64,000 nucleotides of DNA from Zingiber officinale. Taxonomy: Eukaryota; Streptophyta; Magnoliopsida; Zingiberales; Zingiberaceae. The translations under genes and the position numbers were made by a program. The stretch covers positions 55,584,722 through 55,648,721 of the forward strand of contig NC_056000.1 in assembly GCF_018446385.1 (NCBI RefSeq), given 5' to 3'. Numbering within the stretch: position 1 is the stretch's first letter; every line of letters begins with the position of its first letter. The notes under the pieces were generated by a model, which did not search any database, was not told the origin of the DNA, and saw only the letters and a list, made by a program, of their open reading frames with translations. Shown one piece after another: positions 48,701 through 60,700 of the stretch.

Positions 48701-51700
48701 TGGGGATTTTCTTAAATGTACATAATATATTTTTTTTCTGAACTATCAAGATATCACTTGGTCTCATGGCTCATGCATAGGACTGCTAAAAAAACAGAGG
48801 AAAAAGAAATCATCCGCCTTCTTCAAGGTAAAGAAAATTCAATCTAACTTATTTTAAAGCAATATAACCAAAATTTATCCAGCAGTTTTCTGCAGTTATA
48901 AAATGCTAACTCTAACAAAATCTGATCAGAGCTCCCTCAGCTAACAAAAGAAACTTCAGACTGGAATGACATCAAAAAATTAAGAAGCTCCATTCAAAAG
49001 GATACAATCTATTTTCCTAACTAAAACTCAATAGATGAGAATTTTCATATTATACAGGTAGGAATTTTGGAAACAATTAAGGATGTATCTTACTATACTA
49101 TGGCAAAATGATGTGTTGTAAAGATGAGGTTTTGTATTGATTTGATAGGTAGTATTCTTCTATCATTTTTTTTCTCCCAGTCTTCTTTCTCATTATTATT
49201 TAGAAATTACCTATCTTGTATGCAAAATAGTGTATGCTTGTTTTCCAGGTGATGTGTATGTCATCTTTGTTGATTAACAAACCAAACACCTAGCCCTGAT
49301 CAGACTTCAAATGTGTATCTTCCAAATGAAAAGGTCAAAAAAAATAAGATAATCCTACAACTAAAGGGTTTATTGAACACCTGACACTTACCGAAGACAC
49401 AGATCCATATTGATTATTTTCAGCTATTCCATTGTTGTGCATGTAAGATTTTCCATTGAAAGCAGACTCAATTTCCATCTTATCCATTTGTCTTGCATCC
49501 CTTGAAACTGGATTGCTGTTTTCATCTTCAATCAACTGAAGCAGTTTTATTATGTAAGTACAAACTTAAAAAAGGATGATTAACATTCAGCATGTCAATA
49601 ATAGCATAAAGCAACAAACACTAATACTTACTGAGACTGATTCCAGATAAACAATTCCATGAAGATTCAACCTAACTTTCACTTTAATTTTCTGTCTTTT
49701 ACCTTCATTGATGGGAAAAGGTCCAACCTGCAGGATCAGCAACTAGAACATTATCTTAGAAAGTGTAATCTTAACATTAACCTACCAATAGTGTGGACTA
49801 TCATGAAACAGTTCCACTAATAGAAAATGAACATTTTTTTTCAAAAATGAAAGACTGTTAATTCAATAGAACTGTCATAAGCGGGACACCCAGAACTACA
49901 GCTTTCTGAAATAAATGGTTCTTTCATCACTCAAGCAGCATTCTCTATATCAGTTTTCTCCATGTTTTAACATTGGACAACATATAATTTGTTTTTTGTA
50001 AGGATTTTAAGTTGAATATATATATGTAATATGTAATAATTCTCCAAGAAAAATAAAATCATTACAATTTTATTTTCTCCAGTTAACATGGTACACCACT
50101 TTTAACTCCGCCCATGATGACCGGTCATGGCCGGTCCCAAGCCCGGATAAAGGAGGAGGGTTGCGTTAGGTTGCCAGCCAGCGTCAAACTATGACAAATA
50201 TTTCATGAATGAATCCATTAAACTATTGTGCTAATGCTAAGTTGTTCCCCGGAAGGAACGCGTTGCAGGGTCCGACTATAACGTCTCGGCAAAAACCGCT
50301 ACATCTCCAGAACTCGGGTGTAGTGATAAAAATGCAAGAGTTCGCGTTACAGGGTCCGCTGTAACGTCTCAGCAAGGACCGCTACATCTCCATGAGAACT
50401 TGGGTGTAGTGTTAAATAGGCAAGAGTTCTCACACCATAGGTTAGATAAGAACAAATATGATAGGAAAACTAATAATCTAAGATTTGGAATATGGAACAT
50501 AGGAACTCTCACTGGTAAATCAATGGAGGTAGTAGATATGATGATTAGGAGAAAAATTAATATTTTATGTGTACAGGAGACAAAATGGATAGGTGAGAAG
50601 GCAAAGATGATAAAGAACTCGGGTTTTAAGTTATGGTACACTGGAAAGAGTAAAGCAAGAAATGGAGTGGGTATTATTGTAGATAGTTTGTTAAAGGATG
50701 AAGTTGTAGGAGTAGTTAGAAAAGGGGATAGAATTATAACCCTTAAGATAATAGTGGCGAAAGAAACTATGAACATAATTAGCGTATATGCACCACAAGT
50801 AGGATTAGATGAAGCTATCAAATTAAGGTTTTGGGAGGACTTAGATGAAATATTACAAAATATTCCACCAAATGAAAGGATTTTAATAGGAGGTGATCTA
50901 AATGAGCATGTCGGAGTGAAAAATGAGGAATATGAGAGAGTACATGGGAGTTATGGGTTTGGAACGAGAAATGAGGAAGGGAAAACTATATTAGATTTTG
51001 CGATAGCATATGACCTTATATTAGCTAATACGTTTTTTAAGAAAAGAGAAGAACACTTAGTCACATTCAAAAGTGGGAATAATAAATCGCAAATTGACTT
51101 TCTTATGGTTAGGAAGAAGGATAGAAAGATTTGTAAAGATTGCAAAGTTATCCCTGGAGAAAGCTTAACTACCCAACATAGGGTAGTAGTGTTAGATATA
51201 CGCCTCAAACATAGTATCAATAGAAAGAAAATATATACAATTCCTAGAATTAAGTGGTGGAAGTTAAAGGATGGGAAGCAACATATATTTAAAGAGAAGG
51301 TAGAAGTACAAATATACGGTGACTCTAATACAACATGGGATAAGATGGTATTAAAGTTGAAAATAGTAGCTAAGAGTGTCCTCGGTGAGTCAAAGGCATG
51401 CACCACTAAGTAAAGAATCTTGGTGGTGGAATGAGAAAGTACGAGAAAATAAAGAAAAAACGAATAGCTTATAAGGAATTATATATTTGTAAGAACAAGG
51501 AAAATTTAAAAAATATATAATAGCCAAGAAGCTAAGAAAGTAGTGAGTGAAGCCAAAAACGAAACTTTTGAACGGTTATATCAAATCGATACAAATGAAG
51601 GAGAAAGGGGCATCTTTAAAATAACTAAAGCAAAAGAAACAAGGGATCTTAATCAAATAAGATGGATGCATTAAAGATGAATCTAATAGGGCTAGTGAAG

Positions 51701-54700
51701 AATAAGAAAATAAAGGAGCCATGGAAATGGTATTTTCATTAATTTTTTAATGAATGTTTAGGCCACCAACTTAGCTTAGGAAACTTAAGTTAGAGAAATA
51801 TAGAAATTTAAATTTTTATTAGAGAATTCAAACTTCAGAAATAGAGCAAATATTAAATGGGATGCAAAATGAAAAAGCAAATGATATTCCAACACAGGTA
51901 TGAAAGTGCTTAGCAAAGCAAATAATTGACTCAGGTACCAAGTTTTCAACTAAATATTGAAAACAAAAAAAAATGTTTGATAAGTAAAAAGTAAGTATTG
52001 TAGTCCTCTTATATAAGAATAAGGAGACTATAAAATCATGTAAACTATAGGGTATTAAACTAATGAGTCATACTATGAAACTTTGGGGAAAAGTAATAGA
52101 AAAAATTAAAAAGGAGACCATGGTGATGAAAAATCAATTTGGGTTCATATCTGAAGGTCGACGATAGAAGCTATACATCTTCTTAGACAATTAATTGAAA
52201 ATATCGGGAAAAACAAGATCTACACATGGTATTCATTGACTTAGAAAAGGCGTATGATAGAGTCCCAAGAGAAATTATATGGAGAATTTTAGAAAGAGAG
52301 GTGTTAACGTAACATATATTGAACTAATTAAGGATATGTATTGTTGGAATAAAAAGTTTACTTCATAGTCATAAGATTTCAGGAGAATTAGATATGGTTA
52401 TATAGCCACATAACCCTAAGCCTCATCTTATTTACATTAGATAAAACGACTTATCTACCCTTGCTTCTCACAACACTCGCGCTCATGTTGAACATATATA
52501 TTATTTTGGTAGATGAGACACGTGAAGGAGTAAATGCTAAGCTAGAATCTTGGAGGGAAACACTAGAAGGGAAAGGTTTTAAGCTTAGTAGATTAAAGAC
52601 GGAATATATGGAATTTAAGTTTAGCAATATTAGAAGTAATGAAACAATTGTTAAGATAGGAGAGGACGAGTTGCCTGGAACCGAGAAATTTAAATATTTA
52701 GGATCATTTTTACAAAATGATGGAGGGATTGAGAGAGATGTCTTACATAGAATACAAGCAGGATGGGTGAAATGGAATAGAGCGTCGAGTGTTTTATGTA
52801 ACCGTAAAGTACCTCTTAAACTTAAAGGTAAGTTCTATAAAACCGCAATATGTTATATGGAGCTGAATGTTGGGCTATGACTCGAGCACATGAGCAGAAG
52901 ATGAGAGTTGCAGAGATGAGGATGTTAAGGTGGATGTGTGGACATACGAGGATGGACAAAATAAGAAATGAGAGCATTAGAGAGAAAGTAGGAGTTGCAT
53001 CTATTGAGGAAAAACTCAGAGAGACACGTTTAAGACGACCAATAAATGCTCCAGTTAGACGATGTGAAACTATGATAAACATGCATATAAAACGAGGAAG
53101 AGGAAGACCAAAAAAGACTTGGTTAGCAACAATAAAACAAGATAAAATTTATTTAAATATAGATGATGATATAATAGGAGATAAAGTTCAATGGCGTAAA
53201 AGGATTCATACAGCCGACCCCACCTAGTGGGAAAAGGCTTGGTTGTTGTTGTTGTTGTAACATGGTACACCACTTTTACTCCTAAGTTAGGTTTCCAAAA
53301 GAAACTCCCTTAGGAGGAAGCCAGTGATGGTGGATAGCCTCCCCTCATCCAATCTATCTACCCACAGCCTATCCTCATCCAATCGATATATGCAGCCTTA
53401 TTTGTTATCACTTACTCAACTCAAATTGGTTCCAGAAACCACCACATACTCATTGCAGTTGAGCTCATTTGTGAACATAATTCCCATCAATTGACAATTC
53501 TGTTGCACAATTGTCCTTCACCTCCATGCAACCTTCCCTGCCACAGTCCATTTAGAAGTGAGACATCCGCACACATAGCCTCATCCTCACACACCAACAG
53601 CAGCCCCCAAGGTCATGCATTCCCTTCTTCTCTTCCATAGCCATATATCCTTTCTTTGTTCCCCTAGGAACCCTAGATCTATTCCACGACAATCAGCCTT
53701 AATCTTGCATTTCATCAAATGGGTGGTAATAGGATCTGCAGAGATGAATGCTCCACTTGCTCAGCCTCTTTGTAGAATGCTCCAGCAACGACAAGGTGAA
53801 GTAGGGATGGTATAAGTAAGTTCTCTTCTAGCGAAGGAGTCGCCGCCTCTCTGTTTCTTTCTTGGGATACAATCTCTCCAGTAGAATCTGTCCTTATCTA
53901 GCAGCCTAATTTATTTTTCTTGTTTATTCATCACACATTCCGGTTAGACCAAGGGTTTGATGTTTGGACAATATGTTAGTAAAATTATGTTGGTGCAATC
54001 ATATTTGGGCACATGATTGAGGTGACCTTAAAATTAGGTTAATATGCCAAGAGGGTCAAGTTAATTGGACACTCAACAAATGAGAAAGCACAATAAGTGG
54101 TGGCAATGGTAAAAGTCCAAATGGAGTCGGCAACTGGAAAGTCCAATAGTTAGTTGGAAGATGGAAAGTTCAATCTGGATTTGAACTTTGGCAGATGGAA
54201 AAGCCAAACAATGGTGAAAGTCCAACTGAGAGTTTGGCAAGTAAAAAATCCAACAAGAGATTGCAATTGCAAAGCCCAATAGGAAGTTAGCAGATGGAAG
54301 TCCATAAGGAAGTTGGATAGAGAGTTAGCAAAAGAAGTTAATAGGTGAAAAGTTCAACAGGGAATTAGCAAATGAAAAGTGTAATAAAAAGTTGGCAAAT
54401 GGAAAGTTCAACCGAACTTAGCAAGTCTGGAAGTTTAGGCAGATAGAACAAGGTACTAAATGTTTAGCAAGTGAAAAAAGTCTTCGTAAGGCAAGATTGA
54501 TTTGATGTCAGACAAGTGGAAGTTTCAGAAGAGTGTTTTTAGACAAATGAAAGTCCTAGCAGGTTGTAAGGTGAGATACAAATCTGAAGATATCGATGCA
54601 AACATACTAACAAAGGCATAACCAAACACACGCACATGCAGCTGATAATATTCTCAAGAATGCCAGTAACATCTACATAGACTAAATGCTTGATCTGATT

Positions 54701-57700
54701 ATGCATGATTATATAACATTGCATGCAAGGAAAAGTTCAAACTTCAAAATGATAGACAAACTTTGGTAAAACAGGACATACAACTTATATTTAGCAAATA
54801 TCAGAGCTGGTTAAGAAAAGCATAGACATAAAACTCATACATAAACCTCATTTACCCTATCATGGCAATTATCAATGAAAACGAGGGGAGAAATGCAAGA
54901 ACACTTATTTGGGACTCCATTATTGCATAATCCAACAACATAACATATTATTGGATTCTACCAACATGATTCATCCTACAACAACCAAGTCTTATCCCAC
55001 TAGATGGGGTCGGCTATGATTCATTTTTGATGTGGTCCAAAAATTAGGGTTAATTTTAAATGCTAAGTTTTAAATCTTTAAAAGTTGTTTTTTTTTTTAA
55101 GTTTGTTATAACTTTTGGGTAAGTTAGGCTAGGAGACTTAGTTTTCATAGTTAGGTTTATAAAAAATGTTTACATCCCAAGTCACGGATATTTTTTGATT
55201 TAAATGAAAATTTCTGTTTGTCAGATGCTCTATGTGAGATCTTCCCATTGCTGCATCAAGTAGAACTAAATTTGACATCATGTTCCTGTTCTTCTTCTCT
55301 CACACAAATAGGTCCTGTTTCCCACCTCAAAGACCTCCAAGCGCACATATTTCAAATTAAAATCTATGCCATATATTGTAAAAGAACACAAAGAAACCTT
55401 ATTGAACTAGAATGATGTTCAGAAATTTCTATAAACAAACAATAAAGCATATAATTAATCAGTATTATATGTGCATGGACACAGCAATTGTAAAAATTTA
55501 ACAAGCATGTTTTACATCGACTTAAAAAGTTCACCTGGTAGCAGCTGATTTTTACTGAGGTACCAGGTGGAAGTTCACTTTGGTTGGCATAAAATGCTTC
55601 CATTTTAAACGAACTAGTTCGATAGAAAGAAAGTACTTTAACACTTGGAATCAGTTGGCCCTTCCGCAATACAGCATTACTTGACACAGTTGTAATAGGA
55701 TCTTCATCCATTGCAAAATTAACTGAGAAAGGAAAAGAATCTAGCACCTGCAATCACCAATGGATATGTCATATGCTTAGGTATCTAAACTAAAAGGCTA
55801 TGTATAGTAAAATGGTAGAAACCGATAACAAAGAATGGAAGTTTCTACTAACGAATTACCACAATACATATTTCACCTTTTCTGTTTCAACTTTTTCTTT
55901 CAAAAATGGACCTAAGGGGAAGTTGTTAGCAAAACCACGTAGGTTGGGTTTGGCATGCAGGGAATAAATCCTGGAATTTCATAGTTCATTCCGAATTCAA
56001 CTAATTTCATTGTTTGGTTTGTATTTATTAAGTGAGAATGAAATTAATAATTCCTTCAATAACTGTTATCAACATGACAGGCTCAATAACCCAGATCTAG
56101 TCATTCCACCCTAACCCACACCCTAATTAATACCCACAGTTCACCTATATCCTTTCATTGTATCTCTGCTACTGTTGCTTGCCTATTTGTCTCCCTCAAC
56201 GACCTCAATTGACTCCACAGTGACCACTGGACACTTCAGCGACTATTTCATCCACTAACCACTTCAACAATGGTCATAACCTCCTCATCGCCTAACTCAT
56301 CCGCTCCCATCTCCAAGCTACATCCTCCACCTTTTCCCTGGTCATCCTCTGCTGTCCCAACACTCTTACCACTCAGCTCCACAGAAAAGCAATGGTGCCA
56401 CCACCTCTACCGCCGTTCACCAGCTCACCACCCACATAGATATTCTCCTTTGTACTAGCGCTCTCATTCACTTGCTAGAGGAGAGGAGCACAAACAATGG
56501 AGGCACAAATATACTCCTGGAGATATTGAATTGCAAACTAAATATGAATTAACCTATAAAGAAAATTATTGTCACGGAAGCACAACTCATAGTGTCATAT
56601 GTATATAAATCCTCTGCAAACCCACTATTATCAAGAGACTCATGCAAGAAATCACCCTTATATAAACCAAAGTTTTCTAGGAATCAAACCTATGCAATAA
56701 ATTCCAATTTACAACTGCAAAAAGCTTCAGTTCATTTGTGCCACTTGCACAAGCAAAGCATCTAATGCAAGACAGCAAAAATAGAGATACGTATGATGAA
56801 GTGACAGTGGAATATGGGCAATTAAGATTTAACATGAGGAACACTCAGGATTTTTCCATGTTGCACAATAAACAAGAGATTTTATTGCCAATAAGACACA
56901 AGAATATATAATAGTTGAAGACAGCATAGAGAAATATGTTTAATCCAAGATAGTAACTTGTGACAGTGTTACTCATTGAAGAAGATACTGAAGTCCTATG
57001 TTTTAAATAAATAGGCAGAGGGATGAAACATAAACTTCTATGCACAATAATTTATTGCTGATGCGATAAGTAAATTGAGGCATCACAAATATGTGCCTAA
57101 CTAAGCATCCAATCTCATTTTAGTGCTCATATGAATCCATAGAGTGTTCTTATACTATTGGCGCAATCATGCTCCCATGAATGTCATCTTGATGTTTGGG
57201 CAAAGTTTAAGTTAAGATCATATTGTTAGTTCTCATATTTGTGTCAAGTGTGCAGGTGCAAAATAGTTTGATAGGAATTGCAAGTATCAATAGTGGAAGT
57301 TCAAGTAGGTCAAAGACCACATACTTGGCAAGTGGAAGTCTAAGTATGTCGTAGATTTAATACTTGGAAGTGGAAGTCTAATTAAGTCGACGGTTAAATA
57401 CTTGGCGAATGGAAGTTCAAGTTGTAGATACTTGGCAGATAGAAGTCCAAGTAGGTTGAAGATATTTGACGAATTGAAATTGTGGCAAGTGAAGGAAGAC
57501 TGGATGCTACACAAAATGTAAAGTCTCGGAGGCAAGGCTTGTTGACATGGAACACATAGAAGCATGGAACACACATAAGCAAGGTGTCTCGGCTCGTTGA
57601 AGTCCATAGGAGAAGCATCTTGGCACGTAGATGAGGATGAGTCAAGCGCACTTGTACATTAGGTTACGAGTGGAACAAGAGTTAGGAAGGGGTTATAGGC

Positions 57701-60700
57701 TGGAAAAGTTGTTTGAAGGTTGAAAAAGAGATGAAGGCTTTGGCTATATATGGGCATGTGAGCTATAGAAATACTACAAAAAGATCAAATTCTCTCTTCC
57801 TTAAGTACATAAATTGTGTTCTCTTTATGCTCAATGCTCTTCGCTCTCCACATACTTAAATTTAAGTTGGAGTTTTCACCTAGAATTGGAGTAAATGATT
57901 TCTTTAAAAGGAGGCACTTCCCTTAGAGGTTGAAATCAAATTTTGTATGGTGAAAATTGGAATTAGGAGGAGGAACCTAATTAAAGGACTTAAGATCAAG
58001 ATGATACAAAGTGGACTCTAGTGAAACAATAAAGGGGAGGCAAAATTAAAGATTGAAATTGTTGTTTAACTAGGTACCCGATCTTATCAAAACATATTTA
58101 GTATCATAATGAGTCAAGGTTGACTCTTGATACTTACATGCAATTTTGCAAGAGACAAATATCCTAATCTTTTAAGGGTACCTTTGCCAATTATAATTAA
58201 AATCATATAAATGCAAAGGTTTGAGCCAATTTAATTCATCTTCTAGGGGAGAAATGATTTGACCTTCTAAAGGGGAGATATTGCATCATCATACTTATGA
58301 CACCAAGAAAGGTAATGTTTCTTGATGTGTGTCAAAAGGAGAGATATGATGGGGTTTAAGTTAGAAACTATCACCTTATGATTGACACTTTTTAAACGTA
58401 TTGCCAAACCTCATATTGCTTTTGATACCTAAGTTTGATGCTTAGGCAAAGTTTAAGTTAGGATGATATTATGATTTCTCACGTTTGTATCAAATGTGCA
58501 GGTGCAAGATAGCTTTACAAGTATTGCAGATAAATCAAAGAGTAAACACTTGGCAAGTGGAAGTTTAAGTATAGTTGACTAATTCGTTGACAAGTGAAAG
58601 TTTGAGTAAGTCGAGGACCGAATACTTGGCAAATAAAAGTCCAACTAGGTCGTGTACCTAATAGTTGACAGATGAAAGTTTGGATTGAAGACCACCAAGG
58701 AGGATTCGATACAACAACCACAACAACAGCCAAGTTTTATCCCACTAGGTGGGGTCGGCTAACCAAGGAGGATTTGATACTAGGAAAAAATGTAAATTCA
58801 TGGAAGTAGGGCTTCTTGGCATGGAAAAGTTGGAAGCAAGATTTCTAAGCATGATGAAGTCCCAAAGGAGGAGCCTCTTGGTACAAAGATAATCCCTACG
58901 AGGATGAGTTGAGTACACTTGTACAATGGCGTATGGGTGGTACTAGACTTAGGAAAGGGCTTGGTTGTAGAAGTGGTTGGAAACAAATGTACTAGAAGAG
59001 TCTTTTAGTCAATTGGACCAAGTAGGCAATTGACTCAGGCTCGAACAGAAAGCAAGAATGTTTATGTTCAAGGGTGAGCATCAGTAGACTAATCAGTAAT
59101 GAAGTAATGAAGAACTTGGAATAGAGTCGTTGATATGATATTAACCCCAATGGCTAGATAACCTATGAGCTATTGTTTTGCAATTGACTGATGGCTCACT
59201 TCAGCCAACTAAAGTAGCTATTACGGCACAATAGGCTAATGAAATCAAATCAACATAATTAAAGACTAGAAAAGCTATATGAAGGTTGAAAAGGAGTTGA
59301 AGGCTTTGGCTATATATATGGGCATGAAGAGCAACAAAAAGACTACTGAAAGATCAATTTCTAAACTCATAAATTGGAATCTCTTTATGCTTTATTCCCT
59401 TCACTCTCCTTCTACTTATTTTTCACCAGGTTCCTCTTCCTCCGGTAGCTTACCGAGAAAGAGAAAAAATAGTAGTTTACGAGGGGTGATCCACTAAAGA
59501 ATCATAAATTGTGGATTAGGAACTAAGGATTCTGAACCACAAAAATAACCTTATTCGGTTTGCTTGCTTTGTTTTTTCAAATTACATTTCTATTGCATTA
59601 AGTTAAATTGTAAAATGCGAATGTGCCTCTCAATGATCTAGCACATACAACAATCCAGGCACTGCTAGTGGCTTGTTTTAATACTGAATTAGACATAATG
59701 AAATGGCCAAAATAAATAACTCAACTAACATTATCCCCATGACAGCATGGTATACAAGAAGGCCCGGGTTTCAAGTTCACAGAAACCCAACCTGTTTTTA
59801 TTTTACTAGAATCTGCCCCTCCCTTTTTATTACCATACTCTTCCATTTCTAAGCTCACTCTGTCAAAACAGGCTACAACATTTTTGCTTAAATTTATGTC
59901 CAAATCTGCTTGTACCTAAAAATTGCATTTTAGGTTTTTGCAAAAATAAACTGATTCCAGAATCAACTTGCTTATGTTGCACAAAATGGTCAACAAACCA
60001 ATTTGTGACAACATTGAAATCCTGCATGAGTTCATTCCCATCTAAAAAAATGCATTTGGGGGATAATTATATCATAATGATGCTTAAACAAGTCAATTTC
60101 AACAAAACAAGCTTATTTCAGAATCAGCTTGCAAGCTTACTACATGGTAAATAAGGTCATTTTTTAAGTGATCTTATAAAGACATTTTCCTTTATGTCTT
60201 ATCTGTGAGTTCATTTCCCCCTAAATGCAATTCTTGAGGATATTCACATCCTAAAGGTGTTCAAAAAACTCACTTTCATGCAAACAAGCTGAGTTCATGG
60301 TAAACAAGTTGCCTGAGAGATCTGCTTGTGATAACATTTTCCCTCAAAGTCTTATGCCCAAGTTCATTTCACCTAAAATACACATTGCAGTAATACTCAC
60401 GCAAAAAGGCACCTAAACTCATTTTCACCTAAATGAGTTGATTTTAGAATTTGTGGGTGGCCAATCAGTCTGGTGTAAAAAAAAAAGAAATTTGAAATGG
60501 AAAGTTATAATGGAAAAGCAAATAGAGAGGGATGCATTTTGGTAAAAAATGGGAACGAGGGCATATTTCAGTAAATCCAGAAAAAAAAAGAAGGCATGTT
60601 TTTGATAAACTTCATTTTAATATAATGTAAGACATTGTCAAGTTTTATTCTAATCAAGTAATAATGCTCAATCAGTAAGCAATTATCCTTCTATGGGTTG

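Noticed and set aside
50369-51406. Minus-strand frames of about 150 codons opposite the LINE endonuclease
   Set aside because: They are antisense shadows of the endonuclease frame without motifs.
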